A DNA stretch of 64,000 nucleotides from Maniola hyperantus. Taxonomy: Eukaryota; Arthropoda; Insecta; Lepidoptera; Nymphalidae. The stretch is taken from contig NC_048555.1 of the NCBI RefSeq assembly GCF_902806685.2, positions 7,192,001 to 7,256,000 on the forward strand. Reading direction: 5' to 3'. The position numbers and the translations under genes are program-made. The notes beneath the pieces were generated by a model that worked only from the letters and a program-made list of their open reading frames with translations, did not search any database and was not told where the DNA came from. Shown here one piece after another: positions 26,901 through 35,335 of the stretch (position 1 is its first letter; every line of letters begins with the position of its first letter).

Positions 26901-29900
26901 TATACAGAGTGGTCAGAGGTAGAATTATTTTTAGTACCTATAATATTAATGAGAATGACCGTTAGTCTTTCCCGCCTTCGCACGGGTAGCTTATTATATT
27001 TCGTAGGGATCTCTAATTTTTAGCCTATGTCACTCAGGAATAAAAAAGTTTCTACTAGTAAAAGAATTTTCAAAAACGGTTCAGTGGTACCAGAGATTAC
27101 TTCCTACAAACAAACTTAAAAACTTTACCTCTTTATTACTAGCTGATGCCTGCGAATTATTTTTTAAACATTTAATATTTTCAAAATTCTTTCACGATGA
27201 AGGCCTATGCTATGAAATAAATTAATATGCAACATCTCAAGTTTCTAGACTCTGTACGTTGGTCTGTCAGTCATTTTCTCCTTTTATTTAAACAAATGAC
27301 CAAAATTTACATAAGTAATCTTGATGTCATTGCTTTTCATCAGTCTTGAGTCCTGATTTTCATCAAGCGCAAGAATTTCTTATTAAAAAATCTTGTCGTC
27401 GCATGGCGCAGACTGGCAGTTTAAAAAACGCTGATAAAATAAAATTCCTCTTTTTGTTAAGATCTAAAATTAATTCTTCTTTACATTCCCCAGTGTGTAG
27501 GATGGTGTGTTGGCGGAGGAGTACAATCTCGAGGAGTTCGCTGCGCTGAGCCTAATGGATGCGGAGCTCATCGGGCTCCCCACTCCTCCCAAACATGTTC
27601 ACCGAGAAAGCAGTGTGACGCGCAGTGGTTTACGGGTAAGTCTTTTAAAATTTTACCATATCTTACTCATAAATGGTTTACATCTCTCTACGTTGATCTG
27701 TCAGTCATTTTCTCCTTTTATTTAAACAAATGACCAAAATTTACATAAGTAATCTTGACCTCATTGCTTTTCATCAGTCCTGAGTCCTGATTTTCATCAA
27801 GCGATTTAAAATGTTATTTCCATGTATACAGGTGACTGGTCTCCATGCACAACGACATGTGGTGGACGTCAAATCCGAGGAGTTATTTGTATCGGAAGCA
27901 ATGGAAGGAGGCTAAGAGATGCTTCATGCAGAGCTCCCAAGCCTGAAATAGAAAGGTCTTGTGGAGGAACTTGCTCACCCTCCTGGTACCTTAGTGATTG
28001 GGGAGAGGTTTGTTTAATATTGCTCTTACCTTTTACACGATAATGATAAGTAACTATTACGTGTTTAAATTATATCTTAACTGTAATAATCCTAGAAATG
28101 TTTAAAGTGTTTTGTGCACTCAGGCAAAAAAGCGTAATTTTAAATTGTTAGTACAAGCAAAAACGCGTTTCAATACAGAGAAGTAAGACATAATTTGGAA
28201 ATAATAGACATTTCCACTTAACCTATTTATTTTTTAGAAAATGCTTATTATTTAATTAATCCGTTCATTTATTTTTAAATAAATCTAACGCGTCGCAATA
28301 GATTAGTACCTACATTGATACATCACCATGAGTAGTACATCATCATGATCAACCCATCGCCTGCTCACTACAGAGCACGGATTTTCTCACACAGAAAAGG
28401 GGTTTGGCCATAGTCTACCATGCTGGCCAAGTACGGATTCGCAGATTTCACACACTTTTGAGAACATTATGAAGCATGGTTTCCTCATGTTGGATGTTTT
28501 CCTTCACCATTAAAGCAACTACATAAATTAATTAACACAAAGTAATTTTGCATAAATCGCAAAAACTCCGAAAAGTTACAGGCCCAGGATCGAACCGCCG
28601 ACCTCCGATTAGATGGCGGACGTCATAACCACTAGGCTATTACAGCTTGTTGTATATAGAGTATCGATATTAAATTATTTTGTCAATTTACTTATACACT
28701 TATATTTTTTATCCAGTGCACAGGCCCTTGCGAAGCCGCCATACAAACTCGCACGGTATGGTGCGCTCGCGGCGGCGCAGAGGGCGCCAGTGGGGCGGCC
28801 AGGGACGCGGACTGCGCGGGAGTGCGCCCGCCGGCGAGACGCTCGTGTGTGCCGCCGCGATGCTCCACGCGGCCTGTGGTCAAACCTGCCATTATTAGTT
28901 CTATCTCATCAGGTAAGATGCAAAGTGAAAACATAACAAATTATTTTGTATCTGGTGTAAGTAATACCTATCTTCTTGATTCTAGTATTTTTTTTAAGCC
29001 ACATTATTACTATTATTTATTATGATTTATTTAGACCATAACTTCAAATATATCAAGACTCAGGCTCATTTTAATAAAATGTGGGTATGTCATGTAAGCG
29101 ACAAATATGTAATTTTTTGGTATTTTTATGTTTTATTTAGATACTAAATTGTTGCCAAGTTTTCTATAATCAAACCTGAAAAAGTTAGTTTTTCCTTTTT
29201 TTTTCTATTGCGCTATTACTATATGATAGGAATGACTCCATTAATTGGTAGTGACAATAAATTACTGTATCATTACATTTTTTAAAGAAAACCTAATGAC
29301 CTGTCATCGTTAGGTTGTCGCTGTGGTCTTATAACTGGGAGGTTCCAGGTTCGATTCCCGGCAGGGGCAGTTTGGGAATTCAATTTTTTAAATTGTCACT
29401 GGCCTGGTCTGGTAGGAGCCCTACTGCCAAGCGATTTAGCGTTTCGGTACGATGCCGTGTAGAAACCGATCATGGGTACGGATTTAATAAAACTACCATA
29501 CCGCTTCTAAGTTAGTCCGCTTTCATCTTAGACTGCATCATCAGTCATCATTAACCACCAGGTGGGATCGCAGGCAAGAGCTAACTTGCACCGAAAAAAA
29601 AAGAATTAAAAAAAAACATTTTAATTGCAGATCCACAACAGCGAGTAACGAGACACCAAAGCCAAACGCAAAACGTCAAGCAACGTTCGTTTAGCACTAA
29701 CGGTAATTTTTTTTTAAATAGAGATTACCGCCGCCCATGAACATTTGCAGCACTAGAGGAACTACCGATGCGTTGCCGACCTTTCAGGAATTTGTTGGTC
29801 CGCCCCTTGAATAACCCCATGTTGTAATCTAGTGGGAACACCGCCGATGGAACTCTCCATTAGCATTAGTTCGAGCAACAGACTATCTCTGTCTTTCTTC

Positions 29901-30223
29901 TTTGTCCATGCTTTTTCTCGAGGCAAAGATAATGGTCCATGACCTTAATACCATATCCCTTTTTAAACAATAATTACGCTTTGATAAATAATGGGATTCT
30001 AAACATTGGTAAATCATACCAAATCATGAAAAATAAAAAATAAATCACGACAATCGTTTCAGATGTGTTGGATATGAATTTGATATATAAACAGATTGTT
30101 TTGGTGTTATTTGTAGGCGCGTGCATGGACAAGCTCAGTAACTGCGCGCTGGCGGTGCAGGCGCGCCTGTGCCACTACCACTACTACGGTGACAACTGCT
30201 GCCACTCTTGCCATGGACGGTAG
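8881..30223 (+). CDS. loh: Gene A: secreted ADAMTS-like protein (lonely heart/THSD4/papilin type), 10 exons, 627 aa
   Basis: Predicted secreted, non-catalytic matrix protein. Coding exons: 8881-8922, 21744-21927, 24155-24315, 25608-26150, 26658-26918, 27494-27635, 27832-28007, 28717-28912, 29631-29702, 30117-30223. All have GT/AG borders and compatible phases, summing to 1884 nt. Residues 1-16 form a hydrophobic signal peptide. ADAMTS spacer runs ~32-142 (VSGLF, NGSYIVNGEFAVS, PIDIMVLYTQ). A His/Ser-rich linker follows at ~150-212. TSRs lie at ~216-274, 278-332, 388-438, 441-492 and 495-552, then a basic linker and PLAC (595-624, NCALAVQARLCHYHYYGDN). There is no metalloprotease, and no N-terminal TSR or Cys-rich module before the spacer, unlike most ADAMTS-like proteins. 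Family assignment is strong. Orthology to Drosophila lonely heart, a cardiac matrix organiser, is inference; THSD4 or papilin relatives are alternatives. Paralog of gene B. Confidence 0.88.
9332..9648. mobile_element. Foldback MITE with CCAGCGCGTGCCA ends
   Basis: Terminal inverted repeats CCAGCGCGTGCCA. A second inner inverted pair lies around GGAACGTTTGTTTGGATG (9408-9430 against 9551-9574), and a small hairpin GCCAGACACC/GGTGTCTGGC at 9431-9470. In gene A intron 1. Confidence 0.7.
9780..10163. mobile_element. piggyBac-like MITE with TTAA flanks
   Basis: TTAA directly borders perfect 16-bp inverted ends GGCGAGTCACCGAGGC and GCCTCGGTGACTCGCC; TTAA targets are the mark of piggyBac-type movement. 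384 bp with flanks, no coding frame. In gene A intron 1. Confidence 0.65.
10636..10775. repeat. Dispersed repeat, CATGAACATTTGCAGCAC family
   Basis: GAGCAGGCGGGTCACCTGAT, CATGAACATTTGCAGCACCA and CGATGCGTTGCCGGCC. Other copies at 29.7 and 60.9 kb. Confidence 0.65.
12484..12566 (-). repeat. tRNA-like SINE head
   Basis: CCCGGGATCGAACCCCCGAC and GTCCTAACCACTAGC: reverse box B and box A of an S2-like SINE. Confidence 0.55.
12911..12960 (-). repeat. LINE 3' tail, relative of 40.87 kb
   Basis: AGAATAGAATAAG followed by TTTTTATTCAAGTAAACTTT, matching the 40.87-kb fragment. Directly joined to a SINE fragment at 12962. Confidence 0.4.
14468..14551. repeat. Strong 84-nt hairpin (miRNA-precursor-sized)
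   Basis: Arms CCGCCCACTCTC.CA..GCTAAACATGCAGGA, written here as two blocks CCGCCCACTCTC and CTAAACATGCAGGA, pair with the right arm with few mismatches around a short loop. In gene A intron 1. Could be a small foldback element or a miRNA-like hairpin. Confidence 0.6.
14784..14898. mobile_element. Foldback MITE, same family as 5.48 kb
   Basis: ACAGGTCGAGATGGCAATCG and, inverted, CGATTGCCATCTCAAACTGT around a GC-rich palindromic core. Confidence 0.65.
15410..15845 (+). pseudogene. Broken RTE-like reverse transcriptase C-terminus
   Basis: Translation gives KLRVTQRAMERIMLGDSLRD, then stops and shifts, and later RRWGRK, GRKVLEW and RWTDE. This order is typical of the RTE/BovB-type reverse transcriptase end common in Lepidoptera. 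It is interrupted by a small transposon at 15619-15772 and lies in gene A intron 1. Clearly non-functional. Confidence 0.75.
15619..15772. mobile_element. hAT-like MITE with 8-bp target duplication
   Basis: 154 bp with ends CAGTGGCGTGCA and, inverted, CAGTAGCGTGCA. It is flanked on both sides by GTCGCAAG, an 8-bp target duplication as made by hAT transposases. Nested in the RTE relic. A relative lies at 21977-22119. Confidence 0.75.
18291..18328. repeat. Perfect 17-bp inverted repeat with 4-nt loop
   Basis: AGTTATGTGCGTTGCTT, CCGA, AAGCAACGCACATAACT. It marks the end of a SINE-head fragment (18310-18420). Confidence 0.75.
19202..19612 (+). repeat. Lepidopteran dispersed repeat, GAGGTACGGAACCCTAAAA type
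   Basis: ACCGGCCAAGTGCAAGTCAG, TTGCACGATAAATCAAAACT and GAGGTACGGCACCCTAAAAG. Other copies: 1-55, 17695-17998 and 21640-21695 (+); 2645-2720, 59009-59600 and 63823-64000 (-). Both window edges cut through copies. Confidence 0.75.
20228..20452 (+). repeat. Lepidopteran dispersed repeat, GTCCGCGTGGATTTAGG type
   Basis: GATGCCCGTGACTTCGTCCG, ACTCTTTGATTTTCCGGGAT, GGATGGGCCGTGAAAGGCTA and a short (CAGA)n. Best copy; others at 475-650, 3585-3775 and 7315-7470 (+), 57715-57830 and 60712-60912 (-). Confidence 0.75.
21012..21295 (+). mobile_element. tRNA-derived SINE, family S1
   Basis: Polymerase III-like head with box B GGTCGATTCCCG, then GGCTAGTTACCACCCTACCG, GGTACGATGCTGTGTAGAAA and a 3' part ending in CTTCCAGGTTAGC. 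In gene A intron 1 before exon 2. Confidence 0.7.
21744..21927 (+). CDS. loh: Gene A exon 2: start of ADAMTS spacer
   Basis: Follows acceptor TTTGTTCGCAG and ends in ATCG before GTAACA (phase 1). Encodes residues 15-75, including CGRRLVSGLF, GYSYVTTVP and NVSEIVSSENYI. It is clearly more GC-rich than its surroundings. From RDVRC on, only three residues differ from gene B exon 2. Confidence 0.9.
21977..22119 (-). mobile_element. Second copy of the CAGTGGCGTGCA MITE
   Basis: About 143 bp in gene A intron 2, in the opposite orientation to the 15.6-kb copy, sharing ends and the internal GCTTTGAAGCC-like segment. No clean target duplication seen. Confidence 0.6.
22972..23245 (-). mobile_element. 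tRNA-derived SINE, family S2
   Basis: Reverse copy with GTGCGGATTGGCA, GGCATGCAGGTTTCCTCACG and CGGGATTGAACCCC. In gene A intron 2. Confidence 0.7.
24155..24315 (+). CDS. loh: Gene A exon 3: spacer core
   Basis: 161 nt between acceptor TTGTTCTAG and donor GTAATT (phase 1 in, 0 out). Encodes SNGSYIVNGEFAVSAPGTYE and GPIHQPIDIM, typical of the ADAM-TS spacer. Exactly the same length as gene B exon 3. Confidence 0.92.
24346..25028 (+). mobile_element. GC-rich retroelement insertion with 14-bp target duplication and TGA-repeat tail
   Basis: AACTGTGAGAATAT occurs at 24332-24345 and again at 25029-25042. The 683 bp between them are far richer in G+C than the intron around them and end in (TGA)n. 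This is the pattern of target-primed retrotransposition by an RTE-like machinery. No long convincing protein frame is seen; open frames on both strands here look like composition artefacts. Lies in gene A intron 3. Confidence 0.7.
25608..26150 (+). CDS. loh: Gene A exon 4: end of spacer, linker, TSR1 and half of TSR2
   Basis: 181 codons in phase 0, from VLYTQPSPNIKYEY to HARGITK. TSR1 carries CSRTCGGG, matching the O-fucosylation consensus C-x-x-S/T-C-G. TSR2 begins WRAAAWGPCPVCGP. The linker has His-rich PRHHRHHNSE. In gene B the same coding segment is split by an intron after GGGIQ. Confidence 0.92.
26658..26918 (+). CDS. loh: Gene A exon 5: end of TSR2, linker, start of TSR3
   Basis: 87 codons in phase 0, bounded by TTTCGCAG and GTAGAA. 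Begins ISDQKCPLPMPPSKEVC (last cysteines of TSR2), passes through a variable linker and ends GGWLYTEWSE, the Trp strand of TSR3. Confidence 0.88.
27494..27635 (+). CDS. loh: Gene A exon 6: TSR3
   Basis: Acceptor CCCCAG, donor GTAAGT, phase 0 in and 1 out. Encodes CVGWCVGGGVQSRGVRC through CDAQWFT. The CVGWC motif replaces the usual CSxTC, so no O-fucose acceptor is present in this repeat. Confidence 0.9.
27832..28007 (+). CDS. loh: Gene A exon 7: TSR4
   Basis: 176 nt. Encodes DWSPCTTTCGGRQIRGVIC to SDWGE. CTTTCG fits the O-fucosylation consensus. Same length and phases as gene B exon 8. Confidence 0.92.
28338..28648 (-). mobile_element. tRNA-derived SINE, family S2
   Basis: CATCATGATCAACCCATCGC through AGGATCGAACCGCCGACCTC and CATAACCACTAGGC. 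In gene A intron 7, about 70 bp before exon 8. Confidence 0.75.
28717..28912 (+). CDS. loh: Gene A exon 8: TSR5
   Basis: Acceptor TTTTTATCCAG, donor GTAAGA, phase 1 out. Encodes CTGPCEAAIQTRTVWC and CVPPRC, with an Ala/Gly-rich loop between them. Very GC-rich, with GCGGCGCAG-type runs, compared with the equivalent gene B exon. Confidence 0.85.
29308..29612 (+). mobile_element. tRNA-derived SINE, family S1
   Basis: Box B GGTTCGATTCCCGG, GGTACGATGCCGTGTAGAAA, then CATCTTAGACTGCATCATCA and a poly(A) end about 20 bp before gene A exon 9. Confidence 0.75.
29631..29702 (+). CDS. loh: Gene A exon 9: basic Gln-rich linker
   Basis: 72 nt, phase 1 to phase 1, so it can be included or skipped without changing frame. 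Encodes DPQQRVTRHQSQTQNVKQ and a short tail with no recognisable domain. Acceptor TTTTAATTGCAG. The donor GTAATTTT runs straight into a dispersed repeat. No counterpart found in gene B. Confidence 0.7.
29703..29870. repeat. Dispersed repeat, CATGAACATTTGCAGCAC family, at gene A exon 9 donor
   Basis: Starts in the T-run of the donor GTAATTTTTT and reads CCGCCCATGAACATTTGCAG, GATGCGTTGCCGACC and GGTCCGCCCCTTGAATAACC. Confidence 0.7.
30117..30223 (+). CDS. loh: Gene A exon 10: PLAC domain and stop
   Basis: Six-cysteine PLAC module (CMDKLSNC...LCHYHYYGDNCCHSC) followed by HGR and TAG. A possible 3'-UTR intron could join ACG/GTAGAC at 30219 to the acceptor before 30630; it would preserve the same last codon and stop. 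Confidence 0.92.
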
Positions 30224-30261
30224 ACGTCATCTTTAAGCCCAGCACAGACATGTAAGATCAT

Positions 30262-30515
30262 CATCGTCACCAATCATTTTCACCAACCCAATGAGAAGGG
30301 TTTAGGCCATATCCATTACGTTGGCCAAGTGCAGATTGGCAGATGTAGAGTCTTGCCCACTCACAATAGGTGAAGAAATACATCGCGAGGAAACCTGCAT
30401 GCCTGAGTGTTGTACATAATTTTCTCAAAGACGTGTGTTGTGTAAAGTCTGCCATCCGCACTTCGGTGGATTATGGCCAAACCCTTCTAATTCAGAGATG
30501 AGAACTGGGACTATA
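30262..30515. mobile_element. Rearranged S2 SINE fragments in opposite orientations
   Basis: AGAAGGGTTTAGGCCATA and, later, TTATGGCCAAACCCTTCTAA are partial S2 bodies facing each other, in the likely gene A 3' UTR or its intron. Confidence 0.5.
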
Positions 30516-30693
30516 AAAATATTCACATTGCATCACTATCTAAAAGCAGTAAAAACCATATGCAATTCAAGAAATAGGTAGGTATTTATATTTAATAATA
30601 GTTAATTATGCAGTTTTTTTCTTTTTCAGGTAGTACCGTTAGAAGAATCGGAAGGAGTTGACTCATAGTATTGTGATACAGATGGACACGTAT

Positions 30694-30699
30694 AATAAA
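30694..30699 (+). terminator. Candidate polyadenylation signal of gene A
   Basis: AATAAA about 470 nt after the gene A stop, in AT-rich sequence free of repeats. It is the first canonical hexamer that gives a plausible 3' UTR. No transcript evidence is available. Confidence 0.35.
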
Positions 30700-32740
30700 A
30701 ATACACATACCTACTTATTAATAGATACTTCATTCGAGTACTGTTGATAATTTCAATAATGTAAAACACTTACACTACCTTATATACACTGTAATTGACA
30801 CATAAAAAATAGTTCACTTAATTATAATAACAAGTATAAAAATTGCCTTGTCACCATTAACTTTATTCTACAAAATTTTCCTAATCAGGTACCTAACTAG
30901 GTATTTTTTACATAAAATTAGAAATGTTTGTCCTTTCTCAACAAAATAAATTATCGAATAATATTGTTCATTTGTATCTCTTTAAGTTAGGAATAGTTTT
31001 GTGATCTCCAGTATATAGAGTTTCTGAAGTAATGTGATTTCTTCCTTTCGTATCTTTAGATTTTGAAAACATTAGGAGAAATTAATTCAAAACTAAAGCA
31101 CCACGAAAGGCAGATATTAGATACGGATTTAAGAATATAATTTTTTCATAAAAAACAATAATCAAGAAATGTTTACTCTTAAAAATATTTATATCGACGC
31201 ACATCGTTTACAATTTTCTGCACAGTAAAGTAGATTGCCTGTTGAATTTTATTATCACCGAATTTCAAACAATACATTTTTAATTAATTAACATTAGAGA
31301 TTCAACAAAAAATTGTATTATAATAAGTTAGTTAACCATTGAAACTGTTCTATAGATTTAGTCATTAAATGTAGGCTATGTTCTTAGATTACTGTTTTAT
31401 AGTATTCCTTAGTAAGTTTATTGTAACAAAGAACAATATGTTTCTATTTGTAGCGTTTAGATACAATGGCATTGTGTTCATTATTTATTGATTCTGATTG
31501 TGTAAACAAAGAATTTGTCCTTTGAGGCAGTGCCACATAACGAGACAGATAATAAATCAAGGAGTGACATTGAATCGTTAATTACCCGTAAATCACGAAT
31601 GCAGCATTTCGATCACGAAATTTGTGTCTATTTAATCAGTTAAGTAGGTACCTACCTATGTGATTCGATTTCTAATTTTCAAAATCTTATAGACCACCGA
31701 AGCACCATTGCGAATGATTTTTTTTATTAGAGTCTTACTAGCTTAGTATACCTTATATGTCATCTAACATCTTGATCATAAAAATAATTCATTTAAAAAG
31801 TAGCTATGTAGTCTTTTTGCTATTTGTGTTAATTTTATTCGGACCTTTTTCTCACTCAGTTAAGAGTGACGTACGTGGTCAGAGAAATCCGAAAATGTAG
31901 AACACCCACGTTGGTATTCCAAGCTCAATTTTGAAATGAGGTTGAATTCCAACAAGTTTGGAATCCGTTTACCTTCGTCACAAGTAAAGCCCTCAGATTA
32001 CTATTACAAAGTTAAACTATGTAATTTGCTGAAATATTTAGAACTAGCTGAAACTCCATGGCTCTGCAATGCTATAAATAATAGTCGTCAGCTTCTCTAA
32101 AATCCGTCTAGGTAATTCTATTAATGGTGACAAAGAAATCCATTTCAACTATTTCAACTCCGCGGCGGCGCGGGTGGGTCTGATTTTAATTTAAGTATCA
32201 TGTAGTCTTTATAGTTTTATTGTTTGTTGTTTTTAAATTATTTCTGTTAATATAATTTAAAGTTTAAAAATAAACATGAGTTTTTGCAGGTTTTCATTAT
32301 TATGGCATTTTTAAATCTATTATCTAGGTAAATAAATTTATCGAACGATTTTTGTACCAATACAATTTGTACTGGTACTAAAATTGGCTCCAGCTAAATC
32401 TACTGGTGTGGCACTGCATTAAAAGTCAAATTTCGTGTAAATATTTTACTTTATTATGTATAGCGCATTTATTTACCGGCTGTAAGTATTTATGTAATAG
32501 GTAACAAGTACAATAAATTAAACTGTACCATCACAATTATAATAAAATTGGTTTCTACTAATGTAACAGCAAATACTGTCTGTACTAATAAAGCGTGTAA
32601 CAACGTACAAAAATAATAAGCTTTAAACACCAACATTTTTTTTATTTTGTACCTGCTTACCTACTTGACTTTTTGCCATCATCATTATCAATTCAACAGT
32701 CAGCGTTCTGCGTTGACAGCCACTACTCAACGCTGCGGGG

Positions 32741-33003
32741 TGATTCGCTAACTCAACTCAACGCAATGTCCAACAATGAACGATAGCCACCGAGCGCATT
32801 TGTATTGCTGCTTCACTGTGTGATCAAAATGATTTTGCGTAGAAAATCTTCAACGGATTAAAAATAACAGTCTACTTTTAATCTGCTGCAGGTTTTCTAC
32901 AAAAAATCATTTTGATAACACTCAGTGAAGCAGCAATGTAGAACCAACCAATGTCAAATGAGCTCGGTAGCTATCATTTATCGTTGAACACTGAGCGAAT
33001 CAT
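32741..33003. mobile_element. Foldback element with ATTGCTGCTTCACTG arms
   Basis: Long imperfect inverted repeat: GATTCGCT, ACGATAGC, ATTGCTGCTTCACTG, ATCAAAATGATTTT and GTAGAAAA on the left find inverted partners on the right. 263 bp between gene A and the CYB561D-like gene. Confidence 0.65.
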
Positions 33004-33215
33004 GAGCGTCTTCTTACAGAGTAAGAAGGGGTTGGCCATAGCCCATAGTCTACCACGCTGGCCAAGTGCGGATTGACGTCAGACATCTTTGAGAACATTA
33101 TGGAGAATTCCCAGGCATGCAGGTTTCCTCACAATGTTTTCCTTCACCGCTACAGCAAGTTACCTCCCGAATAGGAAGCGGACGTCTTAAACACTAGGCT
33201 AAAACGGCTTTACGG
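33004..33215 (-). mobile_element. tRNA-derived SINE, family S2, partial
   Basis: GGGGTTGGCCATAGCC, AAGTGCGGATTGACG, GCATGCAGGTTTCCTCAC and AACACTAGGC; the middle is shortened. Abuts the 32.74-kb foldback element. Confidence 0.65.
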
Positions 33216-33236
33216 AGGAAGAAATAATATAAAGTC

Positions 33237-33425
33237 ACGGATACACCTGTAAGTTTTACTCAACTCAAACTTAAGTGTTAAGTAGCTTACATGATTAACT
33301 TACGACTTTACTGATGTAAACAATCTTATAAGTACATATTTACGTCAGTTTTGTTGTCAATGAATTACGTAAGTAAAACTACCTACTCACGCGAGTAAAA
33401 CTTAGGTAGGTACAGCTGTATGTTC
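33237..33425. mobile_element. MITE, CGGATACACCTGTAAG family, copy 1
   Basis: Shares CGGATACACCTGTAAGT, AAGTAGCTTACATGATTA and TGATGTAAACA with the 54.4-kb copy; the right end is diverged. Confidence 0.55.
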
Positions 33426-33552
33426 GCGTAATACGTAATTATCATTACTATATCCTACAAATACAACAACAGACTATCAAAAAAAGTACCTAATTTATTA
33501 CCTATTTTGAATAATTTTTTTTTTAGCGTTTATATTTAAGTATATTTGATTA

Positions 33553-33934
33553 TCAATGGTTAACAAATAAACTATTAATAAACTTAAATCTAAAAAAAAA
33601 CAACATTAAATTAAAACTAAAATAAATTAAATTAAATCTAAAACCTCGTCGAGACCACCGCAGCGAGGCATTGTACCCAAGAGGCAGCATTACCCCTTTG
33701 GATGGCCAAACTAATTCTTTGACCAAGGTAGCTGCCAGCTCTCGGGTCCCCGGTTGACTTGATAACTCTTTTCGCAATTTCTTCAAAAAGAGCTTGAGCC
33801 CCCGGGCCCCACGGCCCCAAGGTCTCCACACCTAAAGGCACGAATACGAAGCTCCCATCGAGGTTTTCATATTTGCGCCTCTTGGCCTGTTCGGCGCTGA
33901 TGGCCACTGCACTCGCCATAGAGGAGGTCGCCAT
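33553..33934 (-). pseudogene. 3' end of a non-LTR retrotransposon frame (VETLGPWG motif)
   Basis: A frame reading FVPLGVETLGPWGPGAQALF, then GDPRAGSYLGQRISLAIQRG and NAASW, is the C-terminal tail seen in many invertebrate LINE polyproteins. The ATG at 33934 is internal; no reverse transcriptase precedes it, so this is a 5'-truncated relic. Downstream on the same strand is an A/T-rich tail also found at 45091-45134. Confidence 0.65.
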
Positions 33935-34249
33935 AAGTTATTTGAATTTTGTATTCGCGGCCTAAGTAAAATCATTTTACTTAAATTATTCTTGGTATAT
34001 AAACATATGCCAAGACAGTAATTGCACGGTAGGTCAGGAACAAGTTAGCCGTTTGAGCTTGCAAACATTTATCATAAGTAGGTACCTACTCGACCGCTCT
34101 ATGAGACACCGTTGCGTACTTGACCTCAAGAGGCAGAGAGTTGTCATTGGTCTGAGGCGTACAGTCCAATTGAAGGTCATTAGCAGGCCTAAACCTATTC
34201 TAAGCTTACCAACGTACGTATCTCAATGGATTTGTATTTTAGTTGTACA

Positions 34250-34556
34250 CTAGGCCTAGTAATTACGACGTCCGCCTCCTACTCGGGAGGTCGGGGGTTC
34301 GATGCCGGGGTACGTACCTCTAACTTTTCGGAGTTATGTGCATTTTAAGAAATTAAATATCACTCGCTTTAACGGTAAAGGAAAACATTGTGAGGAATCC
34401 TACATGCCTGGGAGTTCTCCATAATTTTCTCAAAGGAGTGTGAAGTCTGCCAATCCGGACTTAGCCAGCGTGGTGGACTATGGCCAAACCCTTCTCATAC
34501 TGAGAAGAGACCTGTGCTCTGTAGTGAGCCGGCTATGGGTTGATCATGATGATTAA
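34250..34556 (+). mobile_element. tRNA-derived SINE, family S2
   Basis: Head GACGTCCGCCTCCTACTCGG with box B GGGTTCGATGCCGG, body TGTGAAGTCTGCCAATCCG and GGACTATGGCCAAACCCTTC, end GGTTGATCATGATGAT. Most complete copy of S2 here. Confidence 0.75.
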
Positions 34557-34599
34557 AAAAGTCTTTGCCTGCCTGCCTCGTTAGTACTTACCTACAACA

Positions 34600-34675
34600 C
34601 CTATATAATAGTGATTAGCATGTTCGATGCAAAGTCCTAGGTTCGATTCCCGGGTTGGGCAAAAAAATGATTAGG
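34600..34675 (+). repeat. tRNA-like SINE head
   Basis: TAGTGATTAGCATGTTCGAT followed by box B TAGGTTCGATTCCCGGG. Confidence 0.45.
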
Positions 34676-34706
34676 TAGGTATTGGGTTTTTCTGTTGAGG
34701 AATTTT

Positions 34707-34891
34707 TTTTTTTTTTTTTTTTAAAAGAATATTAGCCATTTTTTAAATGACTAATATTCCCCTTTCCTCTCCAATTAAGCGTCAAGCTTGTGCTAGGAGT
34801 AGGTACGACAATAGTGCAACGGGCGGGGTTTGAACCGTCGACCTTTCGGTTTTCAGTCCACTCCTATACCGGTTGAGCTATTGAGGCTCTT
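34707..34891 (-). mobile_element. tRNA-derived SINE, family S3
   Basis: On the - strand: head TAGCTCAACCGGTATAGGAG, anticodon-like GACTGAAAACC, box B GACGGTTCAAACCCC, an unrelated body and a poly(A) tail of about 15. The poly(A) tail argues for a SINE rather than a tRNA gene. Confidence 0.7.
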
Positions 34892-34945
34892 GGAAATATA
34901 ATTATTACAATTCAAACCTTTAAAACTATTTTTTTAAATCTCTAT

Positions 34946-35295
34946 ACAGGATGTAACCATAACGTTAGCAAAAACGAAGACAGGCGATAGTACCTACTGA
35001 TAATTACTGATATGATACCACAAAAAAAAACACGAAAAAAAATCCTATATTTTGTAAAAGTTCACGATATATTGCAAATAAACCATCGGACTGACGCTAC
35101 AGGTCAACGAACGTAGCGTCAGTAAGACACTCGGAGTCAATGCTGCGTCGTAGGTGGGCATTGACCCCAGTTTTGCACGCTATACATTGTGGATTTGAAA
35201 AATACTAAATCACTAAAACTACAAAATGAGGCAATACCAATAACCATTTTCCTATAACAATAGCGCTTAGTTTTTGCTTTCTGGTTACACCCTGT
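34946..35295. mobile_element. MITE, ACAGGGTGTAACC family, copy 3, inverted
   Basis: Slightly diverged left end ACAGGATGTAACCATAACG and right end CTGGTTACACCCTGT; the inner block is on the opposite strand to copies 1 and 2. Ends about 440 bp upstream of the CYB561D-like start codon. Confidence 0.75.
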
Positions 35296-35335
35296 ATAAA
35301 ATTCTAATCTTTTCTCTTTACACTTTTATCTTAAA

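Noticed and set aside
34815..34891. Possible tRNA-Phe(GAA)-like gene on the - strand
   Set aside because: Box A, anticodon-like and box B motifs are present, but the body continues into a SINE tail with poly(A) and no closing acceptor stem.
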